Shown: in pieces, positions 28,175 through 36,334 of the stretch
Position numbering within the stretch: position 1 is the first letter of the stretch
Layout of the letters: every line of letters starts with the position of its first letter
DNA from: Spirochaetales bacterium
GTDB lineage: Bacteria; Spirochaetota; Spirochaetia; Treponematales; Treponemataceae
NCBI GenBank assembly: GCA_003246335.1
Contig: QKAR01000018.1
Coordinates: 1-64,000 of the forward strand
Length of the DNA: 64,000 nucleotides
Direction of reading: 5' to 3'
Made by a program: the position numbers and the translations under genes
Notes under the pieces: generated by a model
The model's input: the letters and a program-made list of their open reading frames with translations, nothing else
Database searches by the model: none
What the model was told of the DNA's origin: nothing

Positions 28175-28211
28175 AAAAGCCGAACGTCGAATATCTCAAC
28201 GTTCGGCTTTT
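28175..28211. terminator. Bidirectional terminator hairpin between convergent genes
   Basis: AAAAGCCGAACGT-cgaatatctca-ACGTTCGGCTTTT with A tract on one side and T tract on the other. Confidence 0.85.
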
Positions 28212-28293
28212 CGTCGGTAACGTGCCTTGCGGCACCGACAGGGCGGCGTGAGCCTATAGGCCCATACCGCTGTGCTTAAATCGTCGTCCAGAC

Positions 28294-29292
28294 TTACGCC
28301 TGTCCAGCCGATCCCAACACTTCCTTGTTTTTGTGCATATAGAGTTTCTTGAGCTCGTCGCGAGCCGGTCCGAGGTACTTGCGCGGGTCGAACTCGCTCG
28401 GCTGCTCGGCGAAGACTTTGCGGATCGCGGCGGTCATCGCGAGGCGGCCGTCGGAGTCGATGTTAATTTTGCAAACGGCGCTCTTCGCGGCCTTGCGGAG
28501 TTGTTCCTCGGGAATTCCGACGGAGTCGTCGAGTTTTCCGCCGAATTTCTCGATTTCCTTTACGTATTCGATGGGAACAGACGAAGATCCGTGAAGTACG
28601 ATCGGGAAACCGGGGAGCTTTTTCTCGATTTCGGCGAGCACTTCAAAGGCGAGAGGCGGCGGAATGAGGATTCCGTCGGGGCTGCGGGTGCACTGCGCGG
28701 GTTTGAACTTCTGGCGACCATGGCTCGTGCCGATGGAGATGGCGAGAGAGTCGACGCCGGTCTTCTTCACGAAGTCCTGGACTTCTTCCGGTTTGGTGTA
28801 GTGGCTTTCTTCGGCGGAAACATCGTCTTCAACGCCGGCGAGAACGCCGAGTTCGCCTTCGACGGTGACATAGTCTTTCTGGGAATGGGCGAAGTCGCAA
28901 ACTTTCTTCGTCAGGGCCACGTTTTCCTCGTACGAAAGATGTGAACCGTCGATCATAACGGAAGAAAAACCGCTTTCGATGCAGTCTTTGCAGAGTTCAA
29001 GGCTGTCGCCGTGATCAAGGTGAAGAACGATCGGAATATCATATCCCAGCTCGTGGGCGTATTCTACGGCGCCGCGGGCCATGTTTTTCAGGAGGTTTTT
29101 GTTCGCGTATTTTCGCGCTCCGGAAGAAACCTGAAGAATCACCGGTGACTTGGTTTCGACGCACGCCTGAATGATGGCTTGCATTTGTTCCATGTTGTTG
29201 AAGTTGTAGGCGGGAATTGCGTATCCGCCTTTGACGGCCTTCGCAAACATGTCTTTCGTGTTTACCAGACCGAGGTCTTTATAGCTGGTCAT
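28294..29292 (-). CDS. fba: Class II fructose-bisphosphate aldolase
   Basis: AIPAYNFNNMEQMQAII; PIVLHLDHGDSLELCKDCI; SVMIDGSHLSYEENV; DSLAISIGTSHG; VLHGSSSVP. Confidence 0.96.
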   Translation of the reverse strand: MTSYKDLGLVNTKDMFAKAVKGGYAIPAYNFNNMEQMQAIIQACVETKSPVILQVSSGARKYANKNLLKNMARGAVEYAHELGYDIPIVLHLDHGDSLELCKDCIESGFSSVMIDGSHLSYEENVALTKKVCDFAHSQKDYVTVEGELGVLAGVEDDVSAEESHYTKPEEVQDFVKKTGVDSLAISIGTSHGRQKFKPAQCTRSPDGILIPPPLAFEVLAEIEKKLPGFPIVLHGSSSVPIEYVKEIEKFGGKLDDSVGIPEEQLRKAAKSAVCKINIDSDGRLAMTAAIRKVFAEQPSEFDPRKYLGPARDELKKLYMHKNKEVLGSAGQA

Positions 29293-29325
29293 ATGTCGCT
29301 CCTTTATCGATAAAATGATGATTTA

Positions 29326-29354
29326 AGTGTAGAAGGATAGCGGTTTTTGGTCAA
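29326..29354 (-). promoter_or_regulatory. Predicted fba promoter TTGACC-17-TACACT
   Basis: Reverse-complement reading upstream of fba. Confidence 0.55.
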
Positions 29355-29373
29355 TACAAACGAAATAAACGGT

Positions 29374-29402
29374 TTGACAAAGGTATATCGACAACATATA
29401 AT
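29374..29402 (+). promoter_or_regulatory. Consensus sigma-70 promoter TTGACA-17-TATAAT upstream of flaA
   Basis: Perfect -35 and -10 hexamers with 17-bp spacer. Confidence 0.85.
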
Positions 29403-29449
29403 AATACCAGGCTTAATTTTCTCCGATGAGTTCTAAAAAGGAGTTTGGG

Positions 29450-30178
29450 ATGAAACAAGGCGGTTTAATCATCGCGGGCCTTGTCCTTCTGTTTGCTGTT
29501 TCTGCCGCGCCGGTAATGGCGCAGTCGCGGTCGGTAAACTACGAAACGTATATCGTGGATAATTTCGATTCACAAAATACGGATTGGACGTGGACTGCAG
29601 TGGGAAGTAAGTTCGTTACGAAGGACTATCCCGTACTGAAGAGTTTTGATGGTATGCCCAATGCCATTCGTGTTACTCAGACCGATACTAATGGAAATTA
29701 TAAGTTTCTTGGTCTGGAAGTCAAATTCGATCGGAAAGGCGACAATTGGGTCGATATTTTCCCCACGAAAGGGCAAGATGAAAATGGAAAACCCGCGCCG
29801 TACGAAATCCCGTTCAAAGGACGCATTTCCCGGCTCGATATGTGGGTTTGGGGCGCGAATTACGCCTATGAGCTTGAGATGCTCGTTCGCGATTGCAACG
29901 GCCGCGTTCACACCCTTTCTTTTGGTTTAGTGAATCACGAAGGGTGGAAGAATATGTCCGTGTTCGTTCCGTCGGGCATTCAGCAGGCCTCGCCGTATCT
30001 CGACGGAGTACAGCAAATGTCATTTGTTGCCTTTAGGCTTAGGACTCGGCCGACCGAGCGGGTTGATAGCTTTAAGATTTTCTTCGATCAGTTCAAGGCG
30101 CTTACCGATACGTATATGCCGTCGTACGATGGATTTGAGCTCGTGGACACGAAATTCGGTGAGGAGAGCGGAAAATGA
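29450..30178 (+). CDS. Flagellar filament outer layer protein FlaA-like
   Basis: Signal peptide; VDNFDSQNTDWTWTAVGSKFVTKDYPVLKSFDGMPNAI...; LDMWVWGANYAYELEMLVRDCNGRVHTLSFG is FlaA-like. Confidence 0.88.
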   Translation: MKQGGLIIAGLVLLFAVSAAPVMAQSRSVNYETYIVDNFDSQNTDWTWTAVGSKFVTKDYPVLKSFDGMPNAIRVTQTDTNGNYKFLGLEVKFDRKGDNWVDIFPTKGQDENGKPAPYEIPFKGRISRLDMWVWGANYAYELEMLVRDCNGRVHTLSFGLVNHEGWKNMSVFVPSGIQQASPYLDGVQQMSFVAFRLRTRPTERVDSFKIFFDQFKALTDTYMPSYDGFELVDTKFGEESGK

Positions 30179-30930
30179 AAAAGGTCTTAGTTGGGATTGT
30201 ACTCTGCCTATTCGCTGTAGCTTTCGCTCAAACTACCTCTGATGACTATAAACTTGATGCCGCAAATCCTTCCTTAATTGGCAATGATTCCGCAGTTCAG
30301 AAACTGAAAGAAGTTTCGATCGATAAGTTTGAAAGCGAAGGTACTTGGTCCGCGTGGATGTCTTCGGACGAGGGCGTCATATCGTCTCGCTTATTCGATG
30401 GTTCTCCGCATGTCTGGACCGACGCTGAGCCTTCTGGGAAAAAACCCATTGTCGATGAGCAGGGGAAAAACATCCCGGATGATAAGGTTCTGGGCGTTAA
30501 GGTCGAGTATTTCCGCCGCGGTTACAACTCCTTTGAGGTTAAGGCGATTAAGCCTCTGCCCGTTGAGGGAATCGCCAAGACGGTCAGCGTTTGGGTCGTT
30601 GGCCGTAATTATAACCATACGCTGAAGCTCATTCTTGAAGATTACTGGGGAAATCAGTTTGAGCTCTACGTCGGTAAACTTAACCATTCCGGTTGGAAGT
30701 TAATGACGGTCGCCATTCCTCCGCAGAATCCCGACGGGAAATCAGGTATCATTCAAAAAGACTATCATTATAGCACTCGGATGGGCCTGAAAATCGTCGG
30801 GTTTAAAGTTGAGTGCGATCCTACCGATGCCTATGGTAGCTATTTCATTTACTTTGACGATCTGCGCGTTGTTTCCGATCTCTACGAGATCAGCAATCGG
30901 GATCAAGACGATATGTACGACAACTGGTAA
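30175..30930 (+). CDS. FlaA-like flagellar filament outer layer protein (second paralog)
   Basis: Signal peptide MKKVLVGIVLCLFAVAFAQ; VSIDKFESEGTWSAWMSSDEGVISSRLFDGSPHVW; SVWVVGRNYNHTLKLILEDYWGNQFELYVGKLNHSGWK; overlaps the previous stop. Confidence 0.88.
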   Translation: MKKVLVGIVLCLFAVAFAQTTSDDYKLDAANPSLIGNDSAVQKLKEVSIDKFESEGTWSAWMSSDEGVISSRLFDGSPHVWTDAEPSGKKPIVDEQGKNIPDDKVLGVKVEYFRRGYNSFEVKAIKPLPVEGIAKTVSVWVVGRNYNHTLKLILEDYWGNQFELYVGKLNHSGWKLMTVAIPPQNPDGKSGIIQKDYHYSTRMGLKIVGFKVECDPTDAYGSYFIYFDDLRVVSDLYEISNRDQDDMYDNW

Positions 30931-30953
30931 CAGTTATCGAATTTTTTCGTGGG

Positions 30954-30980
30954 AAGCCGCCGATAAGGCGGCTTTTTTTT
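30954..30980 (+). terminator. Rho-independent terminator after flaA-like pair
   Basis: AAGCCGCC-gataa-GGCGGCTT followed by TTTTTT. Confidence 0.85.
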
Positions 30981-30994
30981 ACATTAGGTGAAAA

Positions 30995-32179
30995 GTGAAT
31001 ACATTAGACGTTCAGCATAAAACGCGATTGTTAAAAAATATTTATTTTTTTCATTCGCTGCCGGATTCGAGTCTTGAAAAAATAGTCGCCTTGGGAGTCG
31101 AAAGCTTTTTCGAGCGCGGGGCGGTAATTTTTTTTGAGGATTTACCCGGTGATTGTTTCTTCGTGATTTTGGAAGGCGAGGTGGAGATTTTAAAGCGGCA
31201 CGGGCAGCCAGACGAGGTTTTACTCGGCGTCAGCGGCGCGGGTCAACCCGTTGGCGAGATGGCGCTTATCGATGAACGCCCCCGGAGCGCGACGGTTCGC
31301 GCTCGAACCGACGTTCGCGTGTTCGTGATTTCGGCTTCAGATTTTAAGAATTTGCTTCACTCCGAAAATGCCATTTGCATAGCCTTGCTTCGCGCTTCAA
31401 CCATGATGGTTCGTCGCTCCAATGAATCGCATTTAGCGGATCTCGATAGGCAAAATAAGGAATTAGCGCGCGCGAACGCTGAACTAAAAGCTGCGCAGCA
31501 CGAGCTCTTAAACCGAGAACGCCTGTCCGTCGTAGGGAAATTTTCTTCGTTAATATTGCATGACATCAGGAACCCGTTATCCGCGCTCAAAAGCCGCGTG
31601 GAACTTTTGAGATTGAATTATAAAGAAGAAAATTACTGCGAAGAGGCAATTAAGCGCATAAACGACGACATTTCGCGCATGGAGGACCTTGCTGCTGAGT
31701 TTCTCGATTATGCGCGCGGGGAAATCAGATTACAAATGTCTGTGTGCGATTTAAACGCGCTTTTTGACCGTTTTCGCGATTCCTTCTCAGTTAAATTTCA
31801 GCAGTCGTCCGTCGTGATCCATATTGAAAACTTCGTTGCGAAACCGGTTATTCTCGACGAGAATCGCATGTTGCGCGTTTTAATCAACGCATCCGAGAAT
31901 GCGTATAAGGCCATGCCGACTGGCGGAACCGTGAGCATTGTCGCGCGGCAGGAAAACGGTCGGTTGATTATCGTTATTTCGGATACGGGCGTCGGAATGT
32001 CTCAAGACGTGCTTTCTCATATGTTCGAGCCTTTTTATTCCGCTTCTTCCGCCGGTGGAACGGGACTGGGCATGATTATCATCAAAAACATCGTCGACGC
32101 GCATAACGGGAATGTCTCGATTGCCTCAAAAGAGGGCTCTGGAACGACGTTGACGATAAGCCTTCCGTCTTTAATTTGA
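30995..32179 (+). CDS. Soluble histidine kinase with N-terminal cyclic-nucleotide-binding domain
   Basis: FFEDLPGDCFFVILEGEVEILK...VGEMALIDERPRSATVRARTDVRVFVIS (cNMP-BD); LILHDIRNPLSALKSRVELL (H-box), SENAYKAMPTGG, ISDTGVGMSQD, STGGTGLGM-like G-box. Confidence 0.9.
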   Translation: MNTLDVQHKTRLLKNIYFFHSLPDSSLEKIVALGVESFFERGAVIFFEDLPGDCFFVILEGEVEILKRHGQPDEVLLGVSGAGQPVGEMALIDERPRSATVRARTDVRVFVISASDFKNLLHSENAICIALLRASTMMVRRSNESHLADLDRQNKELARANAELKAAQHELLNRERLSVVGKFSSLILHDIRNPLSALKSRVELLRLNYKEENYCEEAIKRINDDISRMEDLAAEFLDYARGEIRLQMSVCDLNALFDRFRDSFSVKFQQSSVVIHIENFVAKPVILDENRMLRVLINASENAYKAMPTGGTVSIVARQENGRLIIVISDTGVGMSQDVLSHMFEPFYSASSAGGTGLGMIIIKNIVDAHNGNVSIASKEGSGTTLTISLPSLI

Positions 32180-32854
32180 TTGAAACGTTTTTACTCGACG
32201 ATACACAAAGCTATTTCCGTTTTTTCCGGTTAGCTCGATAAATCCCGCCTTGCGTAGCGTCCAAGCCATTTTACCCGCGTGTTTACCCGCGCCATTTTGC
32301 TGAAGGTCCTTGACGGTGAATTCCTGCGGGACGCCCGGTGGAAGCAGCCTCGCCCAATCCTCGGGGGATCTTAACGTCGTGCGTTCATGGACGCACAGCA
32401 ATTTTTTGTCAGCCTTTCGTATGCCTTTTCGGCGCCATGAGCCCGTTCCATCTGCGACGCGTATTTCTAAAATATCCGCGTGAACGAGCTCGATCGTCAG
32501 TTTGGGATTTCCCAACAATCGCCATAATCCCGTAGATTCTCCAAATATCGCGTACGCGTTCGCGTGCTTTGGGCTCTTTCGCCGCGAAACGAGGCTGCCG
32601 TCGGGCGCATACGTCTCGATAACGCAGTTGCGGGCAACCGGAAAAACGAGCGTAACTGAGCGTTCTTGTAGGAGTTTTTCGAGTTTAAGGCGAAGTTTTC
32701 CCAGCTGCGCGGTTTGTATTTCGATTATATCGCCTTTTTCAGTAACGACATCGCAGATTGAGCCTAGTAGGGGGACTTCTTTTTGTCCCTTTGGCCCGCA
32801 ATAGAGGTCTTTAAGTTCTTCGTGTAAGAGACTTTCGTTCCACGTATTAATCAT
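32171..32854 (-). CDS. Hypothetical protein with PD-(D/E)XK-nuclease-like motif and winged-helix-like C-terminus
   Basis: LLHEELKDLY...GSICDVVTEKGDIIEIQT fits E...D-x9-ExQ; ORF coherent with 4-nt overlap to upstream small gene. Confidence 0.6.
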   Translation of the reverse strand: MINTWNESLLHEELKDLYCGPKGQKEVPLLGSICDVVTEKGDIIEIQTAQLGKLRLKLEKLLQERSVTLVFPVARNCVIETYAPDGSLVSRRKSPKHANAYAIFGESTGLWRLLGNPKLTIELVHADILEIRVADGTGSWRRKGIRKADKKLLCVHERTTLRSPEDWARLLPPGVPQEFTVKDLQQNGAGKHAGKMAWTLRKAGFIELTGKNGNSFVYRRVKTFQSN

Positions 32855-33090
32855 AGGTATTCGGTTAAGTCGTTCGCGCTGAGTTGCTCCAAATTATAGA
32901 GCGTCGTTACCGTACCGCGCTCCTCGATCGTTCTTTTTCTCGCGACGTGGTAGGCAAGCATTTTATTGGTCGGGAGCGGAAGACGCAATGGAAAACCATT
33001 CATGTCTATTAGATCCCCAGGATGCAATTGGTGCTCGATCTCGCGGGTTTCTCCGTCCGGAAAAACAATAAAAAAATCATACAACGTCAT
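32851..33090 (-). CDS. Small hypothetical protein (79 aa from internal ATG)
   Basis: MTLYDFFIVFPDGETREIEHQLHPGDLIDMNGFPLRLPLPTNKMLAYHVARKRTIEERG; ATGA overlap with downstream ORF. Confidence 0.6.
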   Translation of the reverse strand: MTLYDFFIVFPDGETREIEHQLHPGDLIDMNGFPLRLPLPTNKMLAYHVARKRTIEERGTVTTLYNLEQLSANDLTEYL

Positions 33091-33169
33091 GGCGAAACTA
33101 TACCGCAGTCGCAATATCGCTGTAAACCGCACTCTTTATCGCGTTTTTCCGCTTTTTTCTCGAAAGCGA

Positions 33170-33197
33170 TTGACAATCGAAATTTTGGTGCTAGAAT
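33170..33197 (+). promoter_or_regulatory. mraZ promoter TTGACA-16-TAGAAT
   Basis: TTGACA 33170-33175, TAGAAT 33192-33197. Confidence 0.8.
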
Positions 33198-33203
33198 AGG
33201 GAT

Positions 33204-33243
33204 TAAGTGGAAAAAAGTGGGAGAAAGTAGAAGAAAGTGGAAA
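33204..33243 (+). promoter_or_regulatory. Predicted MraZ operator: four 10-bp direct repeats (AAAGTGGNNN)
   Basis: TAAGTGGAAA AAAGTGGGAG AAAGTAGAAG AAAGTGGAAA, uninterrupted, just downstream of the -10. Confidence 0.85.
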
Positions 33244-33686
33244 CTGGACTGCTGACCGGTGAGTATCGAAACACACTCGATGAAAAAGGCCGAATCATGT
33301 TTCCCGTTCGGCTACGGTCAGAACTTTCGGCGAGTTCACTCATTCTTACCCGGGGAATCGATCGTTGTTTATGGCTTTTCACGGCGGAACAATGGCAAAT
33401 TCTCTCGGATAAAGTGATGGAATCCGCGTCTCTCTTTCAGTCACAATCTCGTTCAGTTCTTCGGCGTTTGATCGCCCCGGCGCAAGAAATCGAAATCGAC
33501 AAATCGGGTCGTATCTCGATTCCTCAAAGTTTGCGAGAATTCGCCGGTTTGGACAAAGAGTGCGTTTTTTTAGGTATCAATAAATATTTCGAGCTGTGGG
33601 ATGCGGCCGAATATGAAAAATATTTAGGGGAGAGTGAGGCAGATTTCCGCGGCGCCACCGAGGGCCTTGGAAGCATTTGCTTATAA
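33237..33686 (+). CDS. mraZ: Transcriptional regulator MraZ (GTG start)
   Basis: LLTGEYRNTLDEKGRIMFPVRLR; EIDKSGRISIPQSLREFAGL; followed by rsmH. Confidence 0.93.
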   Translation: METGLLTGEYRNTLDEKGRIMFPVRLRSELSASSLILTRGIDRCLWLFTAEQWQILSDKVMESASLFQSQSRSVLRRLIAPAQEIEIDKSGRISIPQSLREFAGLDKECVFLGINKYFELWDAAEYEKYLGESEADFRGATEGLGSICL

Positions 33687-33692
33687 AAAACG

Positions 33693-34634
33693 ATGGAAAT
33701 AATTCATACGTCGGTTTTATTAAACGAATGTCTCGAATTGCTCGCGCCGGAAGGCCCGAGTCCCCTCATGATCGACGGTACGCTTGGGGAAGGCGGTCAT
33801 ACCGAAGCCTTCCTCGCGCGATTTCCCGACCTACGCGTCATCGGGATAGACGCGGACGTAAGAATTCAGGCGAAGGCCCGCGAGCGATTGGCGGCTTATG
33901 GCGAGCGCGTTTGCTTTTATCCGGGGTGGTCCGACGTTTTTTTCGAGAATTATCCCTCACAGGACAAAAAACCCGACGTCATTTTAATCGATCTCGGCAT
34001 CTCCCTGTTCCATTACGAAAAATCCGGTCGCGGTTTTAGCTTTCGCGCCGACGAGCCCCTTGATATGCGACTCGATCCCTCGTCGGGTAAAAGCGCGGCC
34101 GACGTCGTCAATACCACCCGTGAAACCGAGCTCGCCAACCTCATTTACCAATTCGGCGAGGAGCAATACTCCCGTCGCATCGCCAAGTCTATTTGCGAGG
34201 CCCGCGCATCCGCTCCGTTCGCGACCGCGCGCGCCCTCGCCGAGTGCATTTACGCCTCCGTTCCCGCGCCCTACCGCCATGGTCGCACGCATCCCGCGAC
34301 GAAAACTTTCCAGGCGTTGCGCATAGCCGTGAATAGCGAGCTCGATCGTCTGCCTCGGCTCCTGGACCTCGCGTTTTCGTGCCTCGCGCCGAACGGAAAA
34401 TTCGGCGTAATCACCTTTCATTCGCTTGAGGACCGAATCGTAAAAAATTATTTTAGGGATCTGGGGAAGGCCTGCATATGTCCCCCCGATGTGCCGATAT
34501 GTAAGTGTGGGGGAAAGCCTCGTGCCGCGGTTTTAACGAAGAAAGCGATATCGGCGTCGCCCGAGGAAATTGAGCGGAATTCCCCGTCGCGAAGCGCGCA
34601 TTTGCGCGTCGTGAGAAAATCGATTACGGAGTGA
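33693..34634 (+). CDS. rsmH: 16S rRNA (cytosine(1402)-N4)-methyltransferase
   Basis: HTSVLLNECLELL; DGTLGEGGHTEAFL; DLGISLFHYEKSGRGFSFRADEPLDMRLD; FHSLEDRIVKNYF. Confidence 0.97.
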   Translation: MEIIHTSVLLNECLELLAPEGPSPLMIDGTLGEGGHTEAFLARFPDLRVIGIDADVRIQAKARERLAAYGERVCFYPGWSDVFFENYPSQDKKPDVILIDLGISLFHYEKSGRGFSFRADEPLDMRLDPSSGKSAADVVNTTRETELANLIYQFGEEQYSRRIAKSICEARASAPFATARALAECIYASVPAPYRHGRTHPATKTFQALRIAVNSELDRLPRLLDLAFSCLAPNGKFGVITFHSLEDRIVKNYFRDLGKACICPPDVPICKCGGKPRAAVLTKKAISASPEEIERNSPSRSAHLRVVRKSITE

Positions 34635-34641
34635 GACGGAA

Positions 34642-34929
34642 ATGATGAAAACTTTCGCGACAATTCTTTTTGCCCTCGCTATTCCGCTAACCCTTTTCGT
34701 CGGTGTATGGCAGACGAGTCAATACGGCTCGCTTGAGAATGAAGTCAAATCGATGGAAAAAGAGCAATATGAGGTTATCGCGTTAAATCGTCGGCTGATT
34801 TCCGGCATAACGCTTCTTTCGACACCCGAACGCATCGAAAAAGTCGCGACGGAAGATCTTGGGATGCGTAAGGCGCTTCCCGATGAAATAACCCGAATCG
34901 AATTGAAAAAGGGTAAACTCGGTGGCTGA
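34642..34929 (+). CDS. Small TM/coiled-coil protein, positional FtsL candidate
   Basis: Single N-terminal TM then coiled coil, between rsmH and murF. Confidence 0.6.
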   Translation: MMKTFATILFALAIPLTLFVGVWQTSQYGSLENEVKSMEKEQYEVIALNRRLISGITLLSTPERIEKVATEDLGMRKALPDEITRIELKKGKLGG

Positions 34930-36334
34930 ACAATCGTTTTTAATGACCGTTCCGAGTCTCATCGAGGCCGTGAACGGCGTTTGCCTTAATGGATGTTTTC
35001 CCGAGCGCGGGTTTTCGTCCGTCGCGACCGACAGCCGAAACGTGGTGCCGGGATCGTTGTTCGTGCCGTTGATGGGCGAAACGCAAGACGGTCACGGCTA
35101 TATACCGAACGCGCTTTCCGCTGGCGCCTCGGTCGTTTTCGTCGATCGGGCCCACGGCGACGGATCGTTTACGTTTTTCTCGAATATGGGCAACCAATAC
35201 GGCGCCGCGATGATTATGGTCGAAAATACGCTGAGCGCCCTTCAGGACGCCGCGCGGGCGTACGTGCGCAAATTCCCGAATCTCGTGCGCGTCGGAATCA
35301 CGGGTTCGAGCGGTAAAACGACGACGAAGGAAATCGTCGCCGCCGTTTTGGCCGAGCGGTTCCGCGTTGTCTCCAACGAGGGAAATCTCAACTCGGAGAC
35401 CGGGCTGCCGCTTTCGGTGTTTAAAATTCGCGAACATCACGAGGTTGGGGTGTTTGAGATGGGCATGAATCGCAAGGGCGAGATAGCGGAATTGGCCCGC
35501 GTGCTTTCTCCTTCGCTCGCGCTTATCACGAACGTCGGAACCGCCCATATCGGAATTCTCGGCACGAGGGCCGCCATTGCTGAGGAAAAAAAACAAATAT
35601 TTTCCGAGTTTGGCCCCCAGAGCGTCGGATTCGTGCCGGAGGACGACGATTTTCGCCCTTTTTTGTCCGAAATACCGGTCGGATCCGTCAAGACCTTTGG
35701 GCCGAGCACGACCGGTGGATTCGAGGGGTCGGAAGATCTTGGCATCGATGGGTCGTTAATTCGCTATTCCGGCACGGAAATACGATTTGCGCTACCCGGC
35801 CGCTACAACTTGAAAAACGCCCTTGGGGCGATTGCACTTGCCCGTCACGTTGGCTTAACCCCCGAGGAGATACGCGCCGGAATAGAGCGCGTTCGACCGC
35901 TATTCGGCCGCGCCGAGATATTCCGCGGCCCGGTTACCGTCATGCTCGATTGCTATAACGCGAATCCAGAATCGATGGAGAGCGCGCTTGATTTTTGCAA
36001 AAGCCTAACGTGGCGCGGACGTAAAATTCTCGTTCTCGGGTCCATGCTCGAGCTTGGGGACGAGTCGATCGATGCGCACGCGCAAGTTTGCCGTCTCGCG
36101 ATGGACTGCGGCGCCGATGAGCTCTTTATCTTTGGCGAGGAGATCGTTCGGGCCGCGGCGAGCCTCTCTTGGAAACCGGTCGTCGCCCAAGGTTTCACCG
36201 ATATCGAAAAACTCGGTCGCGCGCTCCAAGAAACCGTGCGCGCCGGCGATCTCGTGTTTTTAAAGGGTTCCCGCGGAATGTCTCTTGAGCGTCTGTGTCC
36301 GGCGCTCGGGGTCGGCGAGGTTCGGCATGCGTAG
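34922..36334 (+). CDS. murF: UDP-N-acetylmuramoyl-tripeptide--D-alanyl-D-alanine ligase
   Basis: VATDSRNVVPGSLFVPLMGETQDGHGYI; GITGSSGKTTTKEIVAAVL; MLDCYNANPESMESAL. Confidence 0.94.
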   Translation: MAEQSFLMTVPSLIEAVNGVCLNGCFPERGFSSVATDSRNVVPGSLFVPLMGETQDGHGYIPNALSAGASVVFVDRAHGDGSFTFFSNMGNQYGAAMIMVENTLSALQDAARAYVRKFPNLVRVGITGSSGKTTTKEIVAAVLAERFRVVSNEGNLNSETGLPLSVFKIREHHEVGVFEMGMNRKGEIAELARVLSPSLALITNVGTAHIGILGTRAAIAEEKKQIFSEFGPQSVGFVPEDDDFRPFLSEIPVGSVKTFGPSTTGGFEGSEDLGIDGSLIRYSGTEIRFALPGRYNLKNALGAIALARHVGLTPEEIRAGIERVRPLFGRAEIFRGPVTVMLDCYNANPESMESALDFCKSLTWRGRKILVLGSMLELGDESIDAHAQVCRLAMDCGADELFIFGEEIVRAAASLSWKPVVAQGFTDIEKLGRALQETVRAGDLVFLKGSRGMSLERLCPALGVGEVRHA

